The notes: generated by a model not told the origin, from the sequence alone. Shown: positions 1 to 6,280, counted from the first letter of the stretch. The stretch is 10,828 nt of DNA from an uncultured Clostridia bacterium (GCA_946540675.1 CAMNIW010000028.1:1-10828), one strand, 5' to 3'. Translations and numbers: made by a program.

Positions 1-486
1 ATATATCTCAAAGGCAACTTCGGCGTATACGGTGATTTCAGTCAAGGCGTTCGCGACGACGTTCTTTTAGGCGAAAACTTCGTCATCGGAAAGCAAAAAC
101 AAAACGTTTCCTGCCTTATAACGGACGGATTCCCCTTCTTCTCGGGAGATATAACTCTGACTCAGACGCTTAACATAGAAAACGTCGACTCCAAACTCGT
201 AATAGATAAACGATTCCACCTTATTTCGGTCAAAGTCAACGGAAACAAGGTCGGCGATATGATGTTCTCGAGCGAACTCGATTTGTCCGACTATCTCAAA
301 AAGGGCGAGAACGAATTGGAGATAACGCTCACGGTCGGAAACAGGAACCTGCTCGGCCCCTTCCACACGCAAGATCAAGAAGATTTCAGCATAGGTCCGT
401 ACTCCTTCGAAAGACTCGGAACCTGGAAAGACGGAAAGAGTTCGATACTCCGCGAGAGCTACTCTTTCGTAAAAACCATACTGTAA
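1..486 (+). CDS. C-terminal part of a probable glycoside hydrolase (5' end outside window)
   Basis: The reading frame is open from base 1 and ends at TAA 484-486, giving 161 residues of a longer protein. It reads as an all-beta C-terminal region. A segment with the pattern hydrophobic-K-x-G-E-N-E-L-x-I (about residues 102-110) resembles the carbohydrate-binding-like beta-sandwich modules of GH2-type and rhamnosidase-like enzymes. It is followed by R-N-L-L-G-P-F-H (about 116-123) and G-P-x-S-F (about 134-138), a pattern I associate with the C-terminal end of large uncharacterised Firmicute glycosidases. No catalytic residues are in the window, so family and substrate cannot be assigned. An internal ATG at 259 could only give a truncated protein and has no Shine-Dalgarno. 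The gene ends 12 bases before a strong terminator. Identification rests on remembered family patterns and is moderate at best; it could be another secreted or cytosolic carbohydrate-active protein. Confidence 0.5.
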   Translation: MYLKGNFGVYGDFSQGVRDDVLLGENFVIGKQKQNVSCLITDGFPFFSGDITLTQTLNIENVDSKLVIDKRFHLISVKVNGNKVGDMMFSSELDLSDYLKKGENELEITLTVGNRNLLGPFHTQDQEDFSIGPYSFERLGTWKDGKSSILRESYSFVKTIL

Positions 487-490
487 AAAC

Positions 491-530
491 AAAAAACGGG
501 GGCTGTCGCCGACAGGCGACAGCCCCTTTT
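491..530. terminator. Bidirectional intrinsic terminator between the hydrolase and AEC genes
   Basis: A perfect 12-bp stem (499-510 with 515-526, G/C-rich) closes a GACA tetraloop. It is followed on the plus strand by TTTT (527-530) and preceded by an A-run (491-496), which serves as a T-tract on the minus strand. It can end both converging genes (1-486 plus, 542-1504 minus). Confidence 0.93.
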
Positions 531-541
531 ATTTTTTAAGA

Positions 542-1504
542 TTATATAAAAAGACAAACCAAACTATACAACAGCGGTATCGTCAGCACGGAAAGAATAG
601 TGCTGCCGAGAGTGAACGCGACGGCGTTTTCGGTATCTCCGCCGTAATTATCCGCCATTGTAGACGCAAGACTTCCCGTCGGCACGGCAAACGCTATAAA
701 GACGCCTATCACGGCGTTTCCGTCTATTACCGAACCGCCCGTTAAATACATCAGCGCAAACATACACGCGGTGGCCGTTATCGGATCGAACAAGAGTTTT
801 AGCGCGGAAACGTAATACGTTCGCCAAGAGCCGAACAGCGACGAGAATTTCACGCCGCCGAGTTTCATACCGAGTATGGTCATAGAAAGCGGCGTGACAA
901 GGTTGTTGAAATATGACGAATATCTGACCGCATACGGCGCGTATTCCTTTACTTTAAGAAGGTTCAGTATAACGCCGAGAACAAACGCGATAAGTACGGG
1001 ATTGAGAAACGCCTTTTTGAAACTGACGTCCTTTTTGTCGCCCGTGATAAGATAAGTCCCGAGCGTGTATATGAGCACGTTATTTATTATGTTGACTACG
1101 ATAAGCGCGGTTATCAGTTTAGAGTTGCCCGGAAAAACCGCGGTCGCGAGCGGTATACCGAGAAATCCGCTGTTGCCGAAAACCGAACACCAGCGCATCA
1201 TTCCCCTTGTCTTCGTTTCTTTTTCCATCGCGGTAAAAGGTCTTGACAAAAAGTATTGCAACACTATAAAAGTTACGCCGACGGCAGCCGCTATTCCTAT
1301 GACAGACAATAACTCGCCGTCGAAAACAACTCCGTCGATCACGTTATACGTTACCATAAACGGCATTCCGACGTAAACGAGAACTTTCGACAGTCCCGCT
1401 GACTGCTCTTTTGCAAGCATACCGCTCTTTACGAGTATAAATCCCGGCAACGCAAGCGCAACGAACATCGCGACGTTTATAAGCATCGGCAAAAATGCGT
1501 CCAT
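542..1504 (-). CDS. AEC-family transporter (auxin efflux carrier superfamily)
   Basis: A 320-residue integral membrane protein, normal for the AEC family (Pfam Mem_trans). About ten hydrophobic segments can be counted, roughly at residues 5-25, 37-55, 64-87, 101-122, 127-150, 166-183, 198-217, 230-254, 264-289 and 294-319. The fourth carries F-G-N-S-G-F-L-G-I-P-L, a characteristic family motif, and the ninth has A-V-P-T-G-S near the second half-repeat. Bacterial members export small organic acids such as malate; the substrate here is unknown. The ATG at 1504-1502 is preceded by an AAGGA about 12 bases upstream, a somewhat long spacing. A promoter lies at 1565-1537. The gene looks monocistronic, bounded by the terminator at 491-530 downstream and the terminator of the acyltransferase gene upstream. 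Confidence 0.93.
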   Translation of the reverse strand: MDAFLPMLINVAMFVALALPGFILVKSGMLAKEQSAGLSKVLVYVGMPFMVTYNVIDGVVFDGELLSVIGIAAAVGVTFIVLQYFLSRPFTAMEKETKTRGMMRWCSVFGNSGFLGIPLATAVFPGNSKLITALIVVNIINNVLIYTLGTYLITGDKKDVSFKKAFLNPVLIAFVLGVILNLLKVKEYAPYAVRYSSYFNNLVTPLSMTILGMKLGGVKFSSLFGSWRTYYVSALKLLFDPITATACMFALMYLTGGSVIDGNAVIGVFIAFAVPTGSLASTMADNYGGDTENAVAFTLGSTILSVLTIPLLYSLVCLFI

Positions 1505-1536
1505 ACAAATAATTATTCCTTGTGCAAATTAATAAG

Positions 1537-1565
1537 ATTATATAACAAAACGAGAATTAAGGCAA
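1537..1565 (-). promoter_or_regulatory. Promoter of the AEC transporter gene
   Basis: On the minus strand TTGCCT (1565-1560) is followed after 17 bases by TATAAT (1542-1537). The expected start near 1530 gives a 25-base leader containing the AAGGA site. It lies just downstream of the preceding gene's terminator, which fits independent transcription. Confidence 0.75.
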
Positions 1566-1577
1566 CTTTTTGAGAAT

Positions 1578-1612
1578 AAAAAACGCCGCCTGCGGATTTT
1601 TCCGCAGGCGGC
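1578..1612 (-). terminator. Intrinsic terminator of the GT8-acyltransferase operon
   Basis: A perfect 12-bp G/C-rich stem (1612-1601 with 1596-1585) with a four-base loop is followed on the minus strand by six T (complement of 1583-1578). It starts 7 bases after the acyltransferase stop codon. Confidence 0.93.
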
Positions 1613-1618
1613 ACAAAT

Positions 1619-2452
1619 TTATTTACGTTCGTATTCGAGCGGTATCCCGTAAACTTTTTCGTAAATCTCTTTCCATACTTCATAGTTGCGTTTTTTCATA
1701 TTTTCGGCGTTTTCCATATCGCTTAAATCGACGTCGCGATATATGGGTTTGCCGACGTGGATCGTGTATGCCTGAACGGGAAATCCGTCGTTATCCAAAT
1801 TATCGGTGTCGCGCATCGTGATAAACACGGGAAGAACGGGCACGTCGTTTTCGGCGGCGAATTTGAAAGCCGATCTCTTTAACGGTTTCGGCTTGCGATA
1901 GTTCCACCACATTGACTGTTCGGGATAGACGAGCACGAAATTTCCTCGCCGCAAAAGAGTGTTTACGGCAGTCACGAATTCTTTTAGCGTCTGCGTGTTG
2001 GAACTGAGCGGCAAGGTGTAGCAATTGCGCATAAGTTGCCCGTAAAAACCGGGAAAACTCGTGTAATTGCCTTCTTTTATCACTTTATAGAATTTTCTTT
2101 TTTTGTGTTTGGACGCTTCGTAAAGGTATTGCAGGGCGAAACTGTCCATAGCGTTGAAATGGTTGCACGTTACGACCGCACCGCTTTTAAGGTCGGCGAA
2201 ATTTTCAAGTCCTTCTATGCCGTCAATTACCATTATCCCTTCGCGAAGGATCTTGTTATAGAACTTTCTCGCAAGGAAATACGCATAGCGCGTCTTGATC
2301 TTGCTGGATAATTTCTTTCTGAGATAGTCGACTTCTCCGGGTTGTATCTGCCTGCCGGGGGGGTCGTTTTCCACGTCCTTGTCAAACCAGCCGTTTTTTT
2401 CATATTCGGTTATTTTTTCGAGAACGGCGAGTCTTTCCTGCGATTTTTCCAT
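1619..2452 (-). CDS. PlsC-type lysophospholipid acyltransferase family protein
   Basis: A 277-residue protein of the glycerol-3-phosphate/1-acylglycerol-3-phosphate acyltransferase fold. Family members move an acyl chain from acyl-CoA, acyl-ACP or acyl-phosphate to a lipid hydroxyl at the membrane. The catalytic H-x4-D is present as N-H-F-N-A-M-D (His98, Asp103); the P-E-Q-S block that binds the acceptor phosphate is at 177-180; the V-P-V-L-P-V-F motif IV is at 204-210. An unusual charged N-terminal extension of about 90 residues precedes the catalytic region, and no clear membrane helix is visible. The ATG at 2452-2450 has GAAGG 7 bases upstream. It follows the GT8 gene by only 12 bases, so the two are almost certainly one operon. 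Coupling with a glycosyltransferase suggests acylation of a glycolipid or a related envelope lipid, but housekeeping phosphatidic acid synthesis cannot be excluded. Confidence 0.9.
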   Translation of the reverse strand: MEKSQERLAVLEKITEYEKNGWFDKDVENDPPGRQIQPGEVDYLRKKLSSKIKTRYAYFLARKFYNKILREGIMVIDGIEGLENFADLKSGAVVTCNHFNAMDSFALQYLYEASKHKKRKFYKVIKEGNYTSFPGFYGQLMRNCYTLPLSSNTQTLKEFVTAVNTLLRRGNFVLVYPEQSMWWNYRKPKPLKRSAFKFAAENDVPVLPVFITMRDTDNLDNDGFPVQAYTIHVGKPIYRDVDLSDMENAENMKKRNYEVWKEIYEKVYGIPLEYERK

Positions 2453-2464
2453 CCTGTTACCTTC

Positions 2465-3424
2465 TTATTTTCCGAGATTGTCGATAACTCTCTGTATTCT
2501 CTTATTTTCTTCGACGTCGAGCGCCTGCTCCCTGCAAGTCTTTATGAGATTTGCAGTCTGATTGTCGGCGTGCTCCTGCAACTTTACGTCGTAAGCAGCC
2601 TTTATATCCCTTATGATCGCCGCAAACGTGGTTTTGTCGGAATAATACCAGAAATATTTTTCGTAAAGCACCCCGTCTTTGTGCCACGGTTTGAACGCGA
2701 GATTGTAATGAATAAGTTTGATTTCGTCTTCCGGAACAAGATTAGGATCTATGGGCATTTTATCCCACTCCGCACCTATAAAGCGAACGTGTCCTTTGCA
2801 TATCGCGTTGAGATAATCCTGATCCTGCGCGACGTTAAACGTCACTTTGTCGATGAGTTCAAGGAATATATCCCTGAATTTTATCTCGCGGAGACGCGCG
2901 CTGTTCATAAGCAGTATGCCGGCGTTGAAATATTCTTTGTAAGACTTTACGCCTATTCTGTTTTCGACGTACATTTTGAACTCTTCGATTATCTGCACCG
3001 ATTCGTCGGGAATAGCGCCAACGTAGTTGTCGCCGAGATCGACGTCGTAAAGTTTAGCCACGTCGTCCAAAAGGACTATATCGCTGTCGAGATATAAGAC
3101 TTTATCGTATTCCGGATAGAGATCGGGAATAAAGAGCCTGTAATACGTCGACTTGGAATAATAGTCGCGTACGTGGAATTTCTCGAAAAACTCTTTTACC
3201 GATTCGGTAATATCGACAAACTCGACGTCGATATTCCCGTGAGAATATTCTCTTTTGATAATTCTTTCGGATGCCTTATCGATGTTGTCGGTGTGCAAAC
3301 ATTTGATAACGTAGTTTCTCTTTTTGTCGGCGTGTTCTCTTATCGATTCGAGTACGACCGAAAAAAACGGAACGTACGATTCGTCACAAGAAAAGAATAA
3401 CACGACGTCTTTATTGTTAGTCAT
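2465..3424 (-). CDS. GT8-family glycosyltransferase
   Basis: A 319-residue enzyme of glycosyltransferase family 8 (LgtC/glycogenin-like, retaining, UDP-sugar dependent). The Mn-binding D-x-D is D-S-D at 113-115 within Y-L-D-S-D-I-V. Further family blocks are Y-F-N-A-G-I-L-L-M-N (165-174), D-Q-D-Y-L-N (201-206), I-H-Y (238-240) and K-P-W-H (245-248), which closes over the nucleotide sugar. The last 60 residues are charged and probably helical, as in GT8 proteins with C-terminal extensions. It has no signal peptide, so it acts in the cytosol, perhaps at the membrane face. The ATG at 3424-3422 has AAGGAG with a 9-base spacing, a confident start. It is the first gene of an operon with the acyltransferase gene and diverges from the XRE regulator. 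Sugar donor and acceptor cannot be read from sequence. Confidence 0.94.
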   Translation of the reverse strand: MTNNKDVVLFFSCDESYVPFFSVVLESIREHADKKRNYVIKCLHTDNIDKASERIIKREYSHGNIDVEFVDITESVKEFFEKFHVRDYYSKSTYYRLFIPDLYPEYDKVLYLDSDIVLLDDVAKLYDVDLGDNYVGAIPDESVQIIEEFKMYVENRIGVKSYKEYFNAGILLMNSARLREIKFRDIFLELIDKVTFNVAQDQDYLNAICKGHVRFIGAEWDKMPIDPNLVPEDEIKLIHYNLAFKPWHKDGVLYEKYFWYYSDKTTFAAIIRDIKAAYDVKLQEHADNQTANLIKTCREQALDVEENKRIQRVIDNLGK

Positions 3425-3461
3425 TTAACAATTCTCCTTAAAATTTTTCTTTTGAAAAACG

Positions 3462-3491
3462 CATAACCGCAAATCGCGATCGTCGGTTATG
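3462..3491 (-). repeat. Inverted repeat at the 5' end of the GT8 transcript
   Basis: CATAACCG (3462-3469) and CGGTTATG (3484-3491) form an 8-bp perfect inverted repeat around a 14-base loop. The loop contains the palindrome ATCGCGAT (3473-3480). The expected transcription start is about 3490, so in RNA this would be a stem-loop right at the 5' end; as DNA it could be an operator. Function is inferred. Confidence 0.55.
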
Positions 3492-3496
3492 AATAC

Positions 3497-3525
3497 AGTA
3501 TACTCATTTCGCCGACTTTATGCAA
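3497..3525 (-). promoter_or_regulatory. Promoter of the GT8-acyltransferase operon
   Basis: On the minus strand TTGCAT (3525-3520) and TATACT (3502-3497) are separated by 17 bases. The expected start near 3490 gives a leader of about 66 bases ending in a good Shine-Dalgarno site. Confidence 0.72.
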
Positions 3526-3550
3526 GAGAATCGCAAACGAGCGACTCTCT
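3525..3550. repeat. Interrupted inverted repeat in the divergent intergenic region
   Basis: AGAG (3525-3528) and TCGC (3531-3534) mirror GCGA (3541-3544) and CTCT (3547-3550) around a six-base centre. It touches the -35 box of the GT8 promoter, a suitable place for an operator, possibly for the adjacent XRE regulator. The rest of 3551-3629 is AT-rich, with ACGAGAAT occurring twice (3568-3575, 3597-3604) and no coding signal. Confidence 0.3.
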
Positions 3551-3629
3551 AATGAAAAAACGTTATACGAGAATATTTTCTCACACTCTCGCAAAACGAG
3601 AATTTGAAAATTTTTCTCTCGGGAAAAGG

Positions 3630-3658
3630 TTGATTTCTATAAAAAACCGTGCTATAAT
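3630..3658 (+). promoter_or_regulatory. Promoter of the XRE regulator, placed for a leaderless transcript
   Basis: TTGATT (3630-3635) and a perfect TATAAT (3653-3658) are separated by 17 bases. Counting seven bases from the last base of the -10 box places +1 at 3665, the A of the ATG. Confidence 0.82.
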
Positions 3659-3664
3659 TGTGAT

Positions 3665-4258
3665 ATGGGCAATATTAAAGACACCGTTCGCGAAAATTTA
3701 ATAAACTTCCGCAAAGCAAATAAACTGACGCAAATCGAACTTGCGGATAAAATAGGATATTCGGATAAAGCGGTTTCGAGATGGGAACACGGCGACGTTA
3801 TTCCCGACATAGAAACTCTCGACAATTTGGCAAAGGTTTACGGCGTGGACATTACCGCGTTTTTTAAGGAAAACCCGAATATCGAGCAGGAAAAGAGAAA
3901 GAAACTGCAAATAGGGAATAAACTCACGATTTCACTTCTTTCCATACTCGCGGTTTGGTTTATCGCAACGATCGCGCATATATACGTAAGCATTATTTTT
4001 AATTTGAACATCTGGGAAGTCTTTGTGCTTGCCGTACCCGTATCCTGCGTACTCGGAATTGTATTCAGCGCGATATGGGGAAGCCGGCGGCTGACTTTCG
4101 TGGTTATATCGATGCTTATATGGTCTACACTCGCCTATTTGTACATACATTGGCTAAATTATAACTTATGGCATTTATTCTTCGTCGGAATACCGCTGCA
4201 AATCGCGGTCGTGCTTTGCGCTAACTTGCGAAGATCCGGCGGCCGCGATAAACAATAA
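3665..4258 (+). CDS. Membrane-anchored XRE-family transcriptional regulator
   Basis: A 197-residue protein with two parts. Residues about 7-66 are a Cro/C1-type helix-turn-helix domain, with the recognition region L-T-Q-I-E-L-A-D-K-I-G-Y-S-D-K-A-V-S-R-W-E (21-41) and then I-P-D-I-E-T-L. A charged linker (about 69-82) leads into four predicted membrane helices (about 88-110, 116-137, 143-163, 168-188). The C-terminus is short and basic. Soluble-DNA-binding-plus-membrane XRE proteins are common in Clostridia, but their signals are mostly unknown. The ATG at 3665 has no Shine-Dalgarno, and its promoter predicts a start exactly there. It probably forms an operon with the CrtO-like gene 28 bases downstream and is well placed to control the divergent GT8 operon. 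That regulation is inference. Confidence 0.9.
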   Translation: MGNIKDTVRENLINFRKANKLTQIELADKIGYSDKAVSRWEHGDVIPDIETLDNLAKVYGVDITAFFKENPNIEQEKRKKLQIGNKLTISLLSILAVWFIATIAHIYVSIIFNLNIWEVFVLAVPVSCVLGIVFSAIWGSRRLTFVVISMLIWSTLAYLYIHWLNYNLWHLFFVGIPLQIAVVLCANLRRSGGRDKQ

Positions 4259-4286
4259 TTTTACTATCGATAAAGGGAGATTTTTT

Positions 4287-4853
4287 ATGATTCCGTATTT
4301 GTTATTTATTTTGTTATCTATGACCGCGGTAAGCGTCCTGAACGGGTTTTTCGGCGGTATGGGTTTCGGATACGCGATACTTTGGACGGTCATTGCGACG
4401 GTTTCGGTAATCGTGATAGACGGCGTCACCGCCGCGATAGCGCACGCTGTTAAAAATTATAACCCGTTTCATAAAATTTTTGAAATGAAAAAAAGAGAAA
4501 AAAGATTTTATGAAAAATTGGGCGTGAAAAAGTGGAAAGACAAGATTCCCGAACTCGGAAAATTTCTCGCAAAGTTTGCGAAAGACAAAATCGCCGAGCC
4601 GAACAACAACGAATACATATTCAAGTTTCTTATCGAAACGTGCGCGGGCGGAGTCGGACACTTTGTTTCGCTGTTTACGGGATTTCTTATAATACTGATT
4701 TTGCCATATAAACTCAATATCGCGCTGCCCGTCGCCCTCGTAAGTTTTATAATGAATATACCGTCGATAATCGTTCTCAGATACAACAGGGCAAGACTTG
4801 TCGCGGTGTACAGATTTAACGAGAGAAAACAACCCAAAAAAGACGCGGCTTAA
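4287..4853 (+). CDS. CrtO-like acyltransferase-family membrane protein (glycosyl-4,4'-diaponeurosporenoate acyltransferase family)
   Basis: A 188-residue membrane protein whose central and C-terminal parts match what I remember of staphylococcal CrtO, which acylates the glucose of the carotenoid staphyloxanthin. Shared features are a basic F-Y-E-K-L-G-V-K-K-W-K-D-K-I-P block (74-88), an E-T-C-A-G-G-V-G-H stretch (117-125) and N-I-P-S-I-I-V-L-R-Y-N-R-A-R-L (157-171). Hydrophobic helices lie at about 3-23, 28-54, 124-142 and 145-163; the first two form an N-terminal addition relative to short CrtO proteins. The ATG at 4287 has GGGAG 7 bases upstream. It follows the XRE regulator and ends at a strong terminator. 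No carotenoid desaturase or squalene synthase-like gene is in the window, so the substrate may be another glycolipid. Homology is fairly secure, the reaction is not. Confidence 0.75.
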   Translation: MIPYLLFILLSMTAVSVLNGFFGGMGFGYAILWTVIATVSVIVIDGVTAAIAHAVKNYNPFHKIFEMKKREKRFYEKLGVKKWKDKIPELGKFLAKFAKDKIAEPNNNEYIFKFLIETCAGGVGHFVSLFTGFLIILILPYKLNIALPVALVSFIMNIPSIIVLRYNRARLVAVYRFNERKQPKKDAA

Positions 4854-4863
4854 AACAAAAGTT

Positions 4864-4892
4864 CGGGCGACGGATTTTCCGTCGCCCGTTTT
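4864..4892. terminator. Terminator between the CrtO-like and nitroreductase genes
   Basis: A perfect 10-bp G/C-rich stem (4864-4873 with 4879-4888) with an ATTTT loop is followed by TTTT on the plus strand. The A-rich stretch before it (4855-4860) gives a weaker T-tract on the minus strand, so it may serve both converging genes. Confidence 0.9.
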
Positions 4893-4894
4893 AT

Positions 4895-5398
4895 TCATAT
4901 TTTATGCACGAATTCTTCGGTTTTTCTTCTCGAATAATGCATAGGAGAAGGTTTGCTGTTTTCCGCCCTATACCCTATGGGGATCACGCACGACGCGACG
5001 AGATTTTTCGGTAAAGACAATTTCTCTTTTACAACGTCCGGATCGAAATTGCAAACGTATATGGCGTCGAGCCCGTATTCGAGCGCGCCGTATATTACCG
5101 TCGTCGCGACTATTCCTATGTCCTGCAACAATTGGTTTTCGCCGCTGTATCTGTTATTCCACTTCTTGTTTTCGTCCCGACAAATAACGATGAGCGTGGA
5201 AGCGCCGAACGTTCTCGGCGAAAGTTCTTCGACCTTTTCTCTCCCCGTAACGACGTAAATCTCGTACGGCTGCTGATTTATGGCGGTAGGCGCAAGCCTG
5301 ACGAGTTCGAGTATCTTGTCTATCTTTTCGCTTTCCGCATTCTTTTCGGCGAAACTGCGCACCGAATATCTCTCTTTGCAAATCTTTTCGAAATCCAT
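4895..5398 (-). CDS. Nitroreductase-family flavoprotein
   Basis: A 167-residue protein of the FMN-dependent nitroreductase fold, at the short end of the family. The N-terminal R-Y-S-V-R-S-F block (10-16) supplies FMN phosphate-binding residues, and A-P-T-A-I-N-Q-Q-P-Y (36-45) is the classic S/T-x-x-N-x-Q-P-W/Y/F element. The C-terminal P-I-G-Y-R-A-E region and the S-R-R-K-T-E-E-F-V tail complete the cofactor site. These enzymes reduce nitro groups, quinones or flavins with NAD(P)H; many clostridial short forms have no known substrate. The ATG at 5398-5396 has GGGAG with a 7-base spacing. A near-consensus promoter with a leader of about 29 bases lies upstream. The gene is monocistronic and diverges from the pseudouridine synthase gene. 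Confidence 0.93.
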   Translation of the reverse strand: MDFEKICKERYSVRSFAEKNAESEKIDKILELVRLAPTAINQQPYEIYVVTGREKVEELSPRTFGASTLIVICRDENKKWNNRYSGENQLLQDIGIVATTVIYGALEYGLDAIYVCNFDPDVVKEKLSLPKNLVASCVIPIGYRAENSKPSPMHYSRRKTEEFVHKI

Positions 5399-5433
5399 AT
5401 TAAATCTCCCGACAGGTTAAACCCGTCATTGTT

Positions 5434-5463
5434 ATTATAATATCGGAACACCGAAAATGTCAA
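5434..5463 (-). promoter_or_regulatory. Promoter of the nitroreductase gene
   Basis: On the minus strand TTGACA (5463-5458) and TATAAT (5439-5434), both perfect consensus, are separated by 18 bases. Expected +1 is near 5427, leaving space for the Shine-Dalgarno site. Confidence 0.85.
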
Positions 5464-5474
5464 GCCGCGATCGC

Positions 5475-5503
5475 TTTACATAACTCCTTTATTTTGCTAT
5501 TAT
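5475..5503 (+). promoter_or_regulatory. Extended -10 promoter of the pseudouridine synthase gene, leaderless placement
   Basis: TTTACA (5475-5480) and TATTAT (5498-5503) are separated by 17 bases, with TGC directly before the -10 box (an extended -10). Expected +1 is 5510, the A of the ATG. The two divergent -35 boxes are 11 bases apart around the palindrome GCGATCGC (5467-5474). Confidence 0.78.
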
Positions 5504-5509
5504 TTATAT

Positions 5510-6220
5510 ATGAGATTGGATAAATTCTTTTCCGAAATGAAAATACTTTCCCGTAGCGAATGCAGGGACGAAATAAAGAAAAAGACGATAACGGTAAACG
5601 GCGAACCGGCAAAGTCTTCCGATATGAAAATCGACGAAACGAACGACGTGGTCGCACTGAAAGGTCAGGTCGTGAAATACTCGCCTTACGTATATATCTT
5701 GCTCAATAAGCCCGAAGGATACGTAAGCGCGACCGAAGATAAAAGCGAAAAAACCGTACTCGATCTTCTGCCCGAAAATCTTACGAAATTCGGTTTATTC
5801 CCCTGCGGACGGCTCGACAAAGACACTCTCGGACTGGTAATCCTTACTAACGACGGGGTTTCCGCACATAACGCCTTATCCCCGAAACGGCACGTCGAAA
5901 AAAAATATCTCTTCACCGCCGCCGACGAATACGGTGACGACGACAAAACCGCTATTGAAAGCGGAATAACGCTTGCGGACGGATATACTACCAAACCGTG
6001 CAAAATAGAGCGCATAGACGCGCATAGCGGCTATATTACTCTGACCGAAGGCAAATATCACGAGATCAAAAGGCTTTTCGGCGCGAGAAAGAATAAAATA
6101 GTTTACCTTGAAAGAATATCTTTCGGAAAAATCGGACTCGGAAATCTTGAACGCGGCGAGTGGCGGTTTATGACCGACGAAGAAAAAACGGCGTTTACGG
6201 GCAAGAACGGGACAAACTGA
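5510..6220 (+). CDS. RsuA/RluB-family rRNA pseudouridine synthase
   Basis: A 236-residue protein with an N-terminal S4 RNA-binding domain (about 1-50, starting M-R-L-D-K-F) and a RsuA-type catalytic domain. The signature G-R-L-D-K-D-T-L-G-L at 100-109 contains the catalytic aspartate Asp103; the usual form is D-x-D-T-S/T-G-L, so Leu107 is a mild variation. L-L-N-K-P-E-G-Y (64-71) and E-G-K-Y-H-E-I-K-R-L-F are the other family blocks. The length and the short S4 linker fit the RsuA branch, which isomerises a uridine in 16S rRNA (U516 in E. coli), more than the RluB branch. The target here is not proven. The ATG at 5510 has no Shine-Dalgarno, and the promoter predicts a leaderless mRNA. The start is supported because the S4 domain begins at residue 1-2. 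Confidence 0.94.
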   Translation: MRLDKFFSEMKILSRSECRDEIKKKTITVNGEPAKSSDMKIDETNDVVALKGQVVKYSPYVYILLNKPEGYVSATEDKSEKTVLDLLPENLTKFGLFPCGRLDKDTLGLVILTNDGVSAHNALSPKRHVEKKYLFTAADEYGDDDKTAIESGITLADGYTTKPCKIERIDAHSGYITLTEGKYHEIKRLFGARKNKIVYLERISFGKIGLGNLERGEWRFMTDEEKTAFTGKNGTN

Positions 6221-6280
6221 CGCCCGTCAGGTATAAAATCTCTCCTTTCCGTCCAAAATATAAGCAAGGAGGGAATATTT

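Noticed and set aside
2342..3097. Long plus-strand open frame (251 codons) across the GT8 and acyltransferase genes
   Set aside because: It is antisense to two clearly identified genes whose catalytic motifs are intact, resembles no family, and has no Shine-Dalgarno or promoter.
3475..3482. CGCGATCG shared by two divergent intergenic regions (also 5466-5473) as a common operator
   Set aside because: Its position relative to the promoters differs strongly, and similar CG/GATC-rich words are frequent in this sequence, so chance is the simpler explanation.
3489..3701. Plus-strand 70-codon open frame in the divergent intergenic region
   Set aside because: It runs through the GT8 promoter and overlaps the XRE gene in another frame, with no Shine-Dalgarno and no recognisable protein character.
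4314..4898. Minus-strand open frame (194 codons) opposite the CrtO-like gene
   Set aside because: The plus-strand gene has a good ribosome binding site, membrane helices and family motifs; the antisense product is a low-complexity, Arg/Phe/Lys-rich sequence with no family resemblance.
6215..6228. Small hairpin CTGAC/GTCAG at the end of the pseudouridine synthase gene as a terminator
   Set aside because: Only a 5-bp stem with no T-tract after it; it overlaps the stop codon and would not be expected to terminate transcription.
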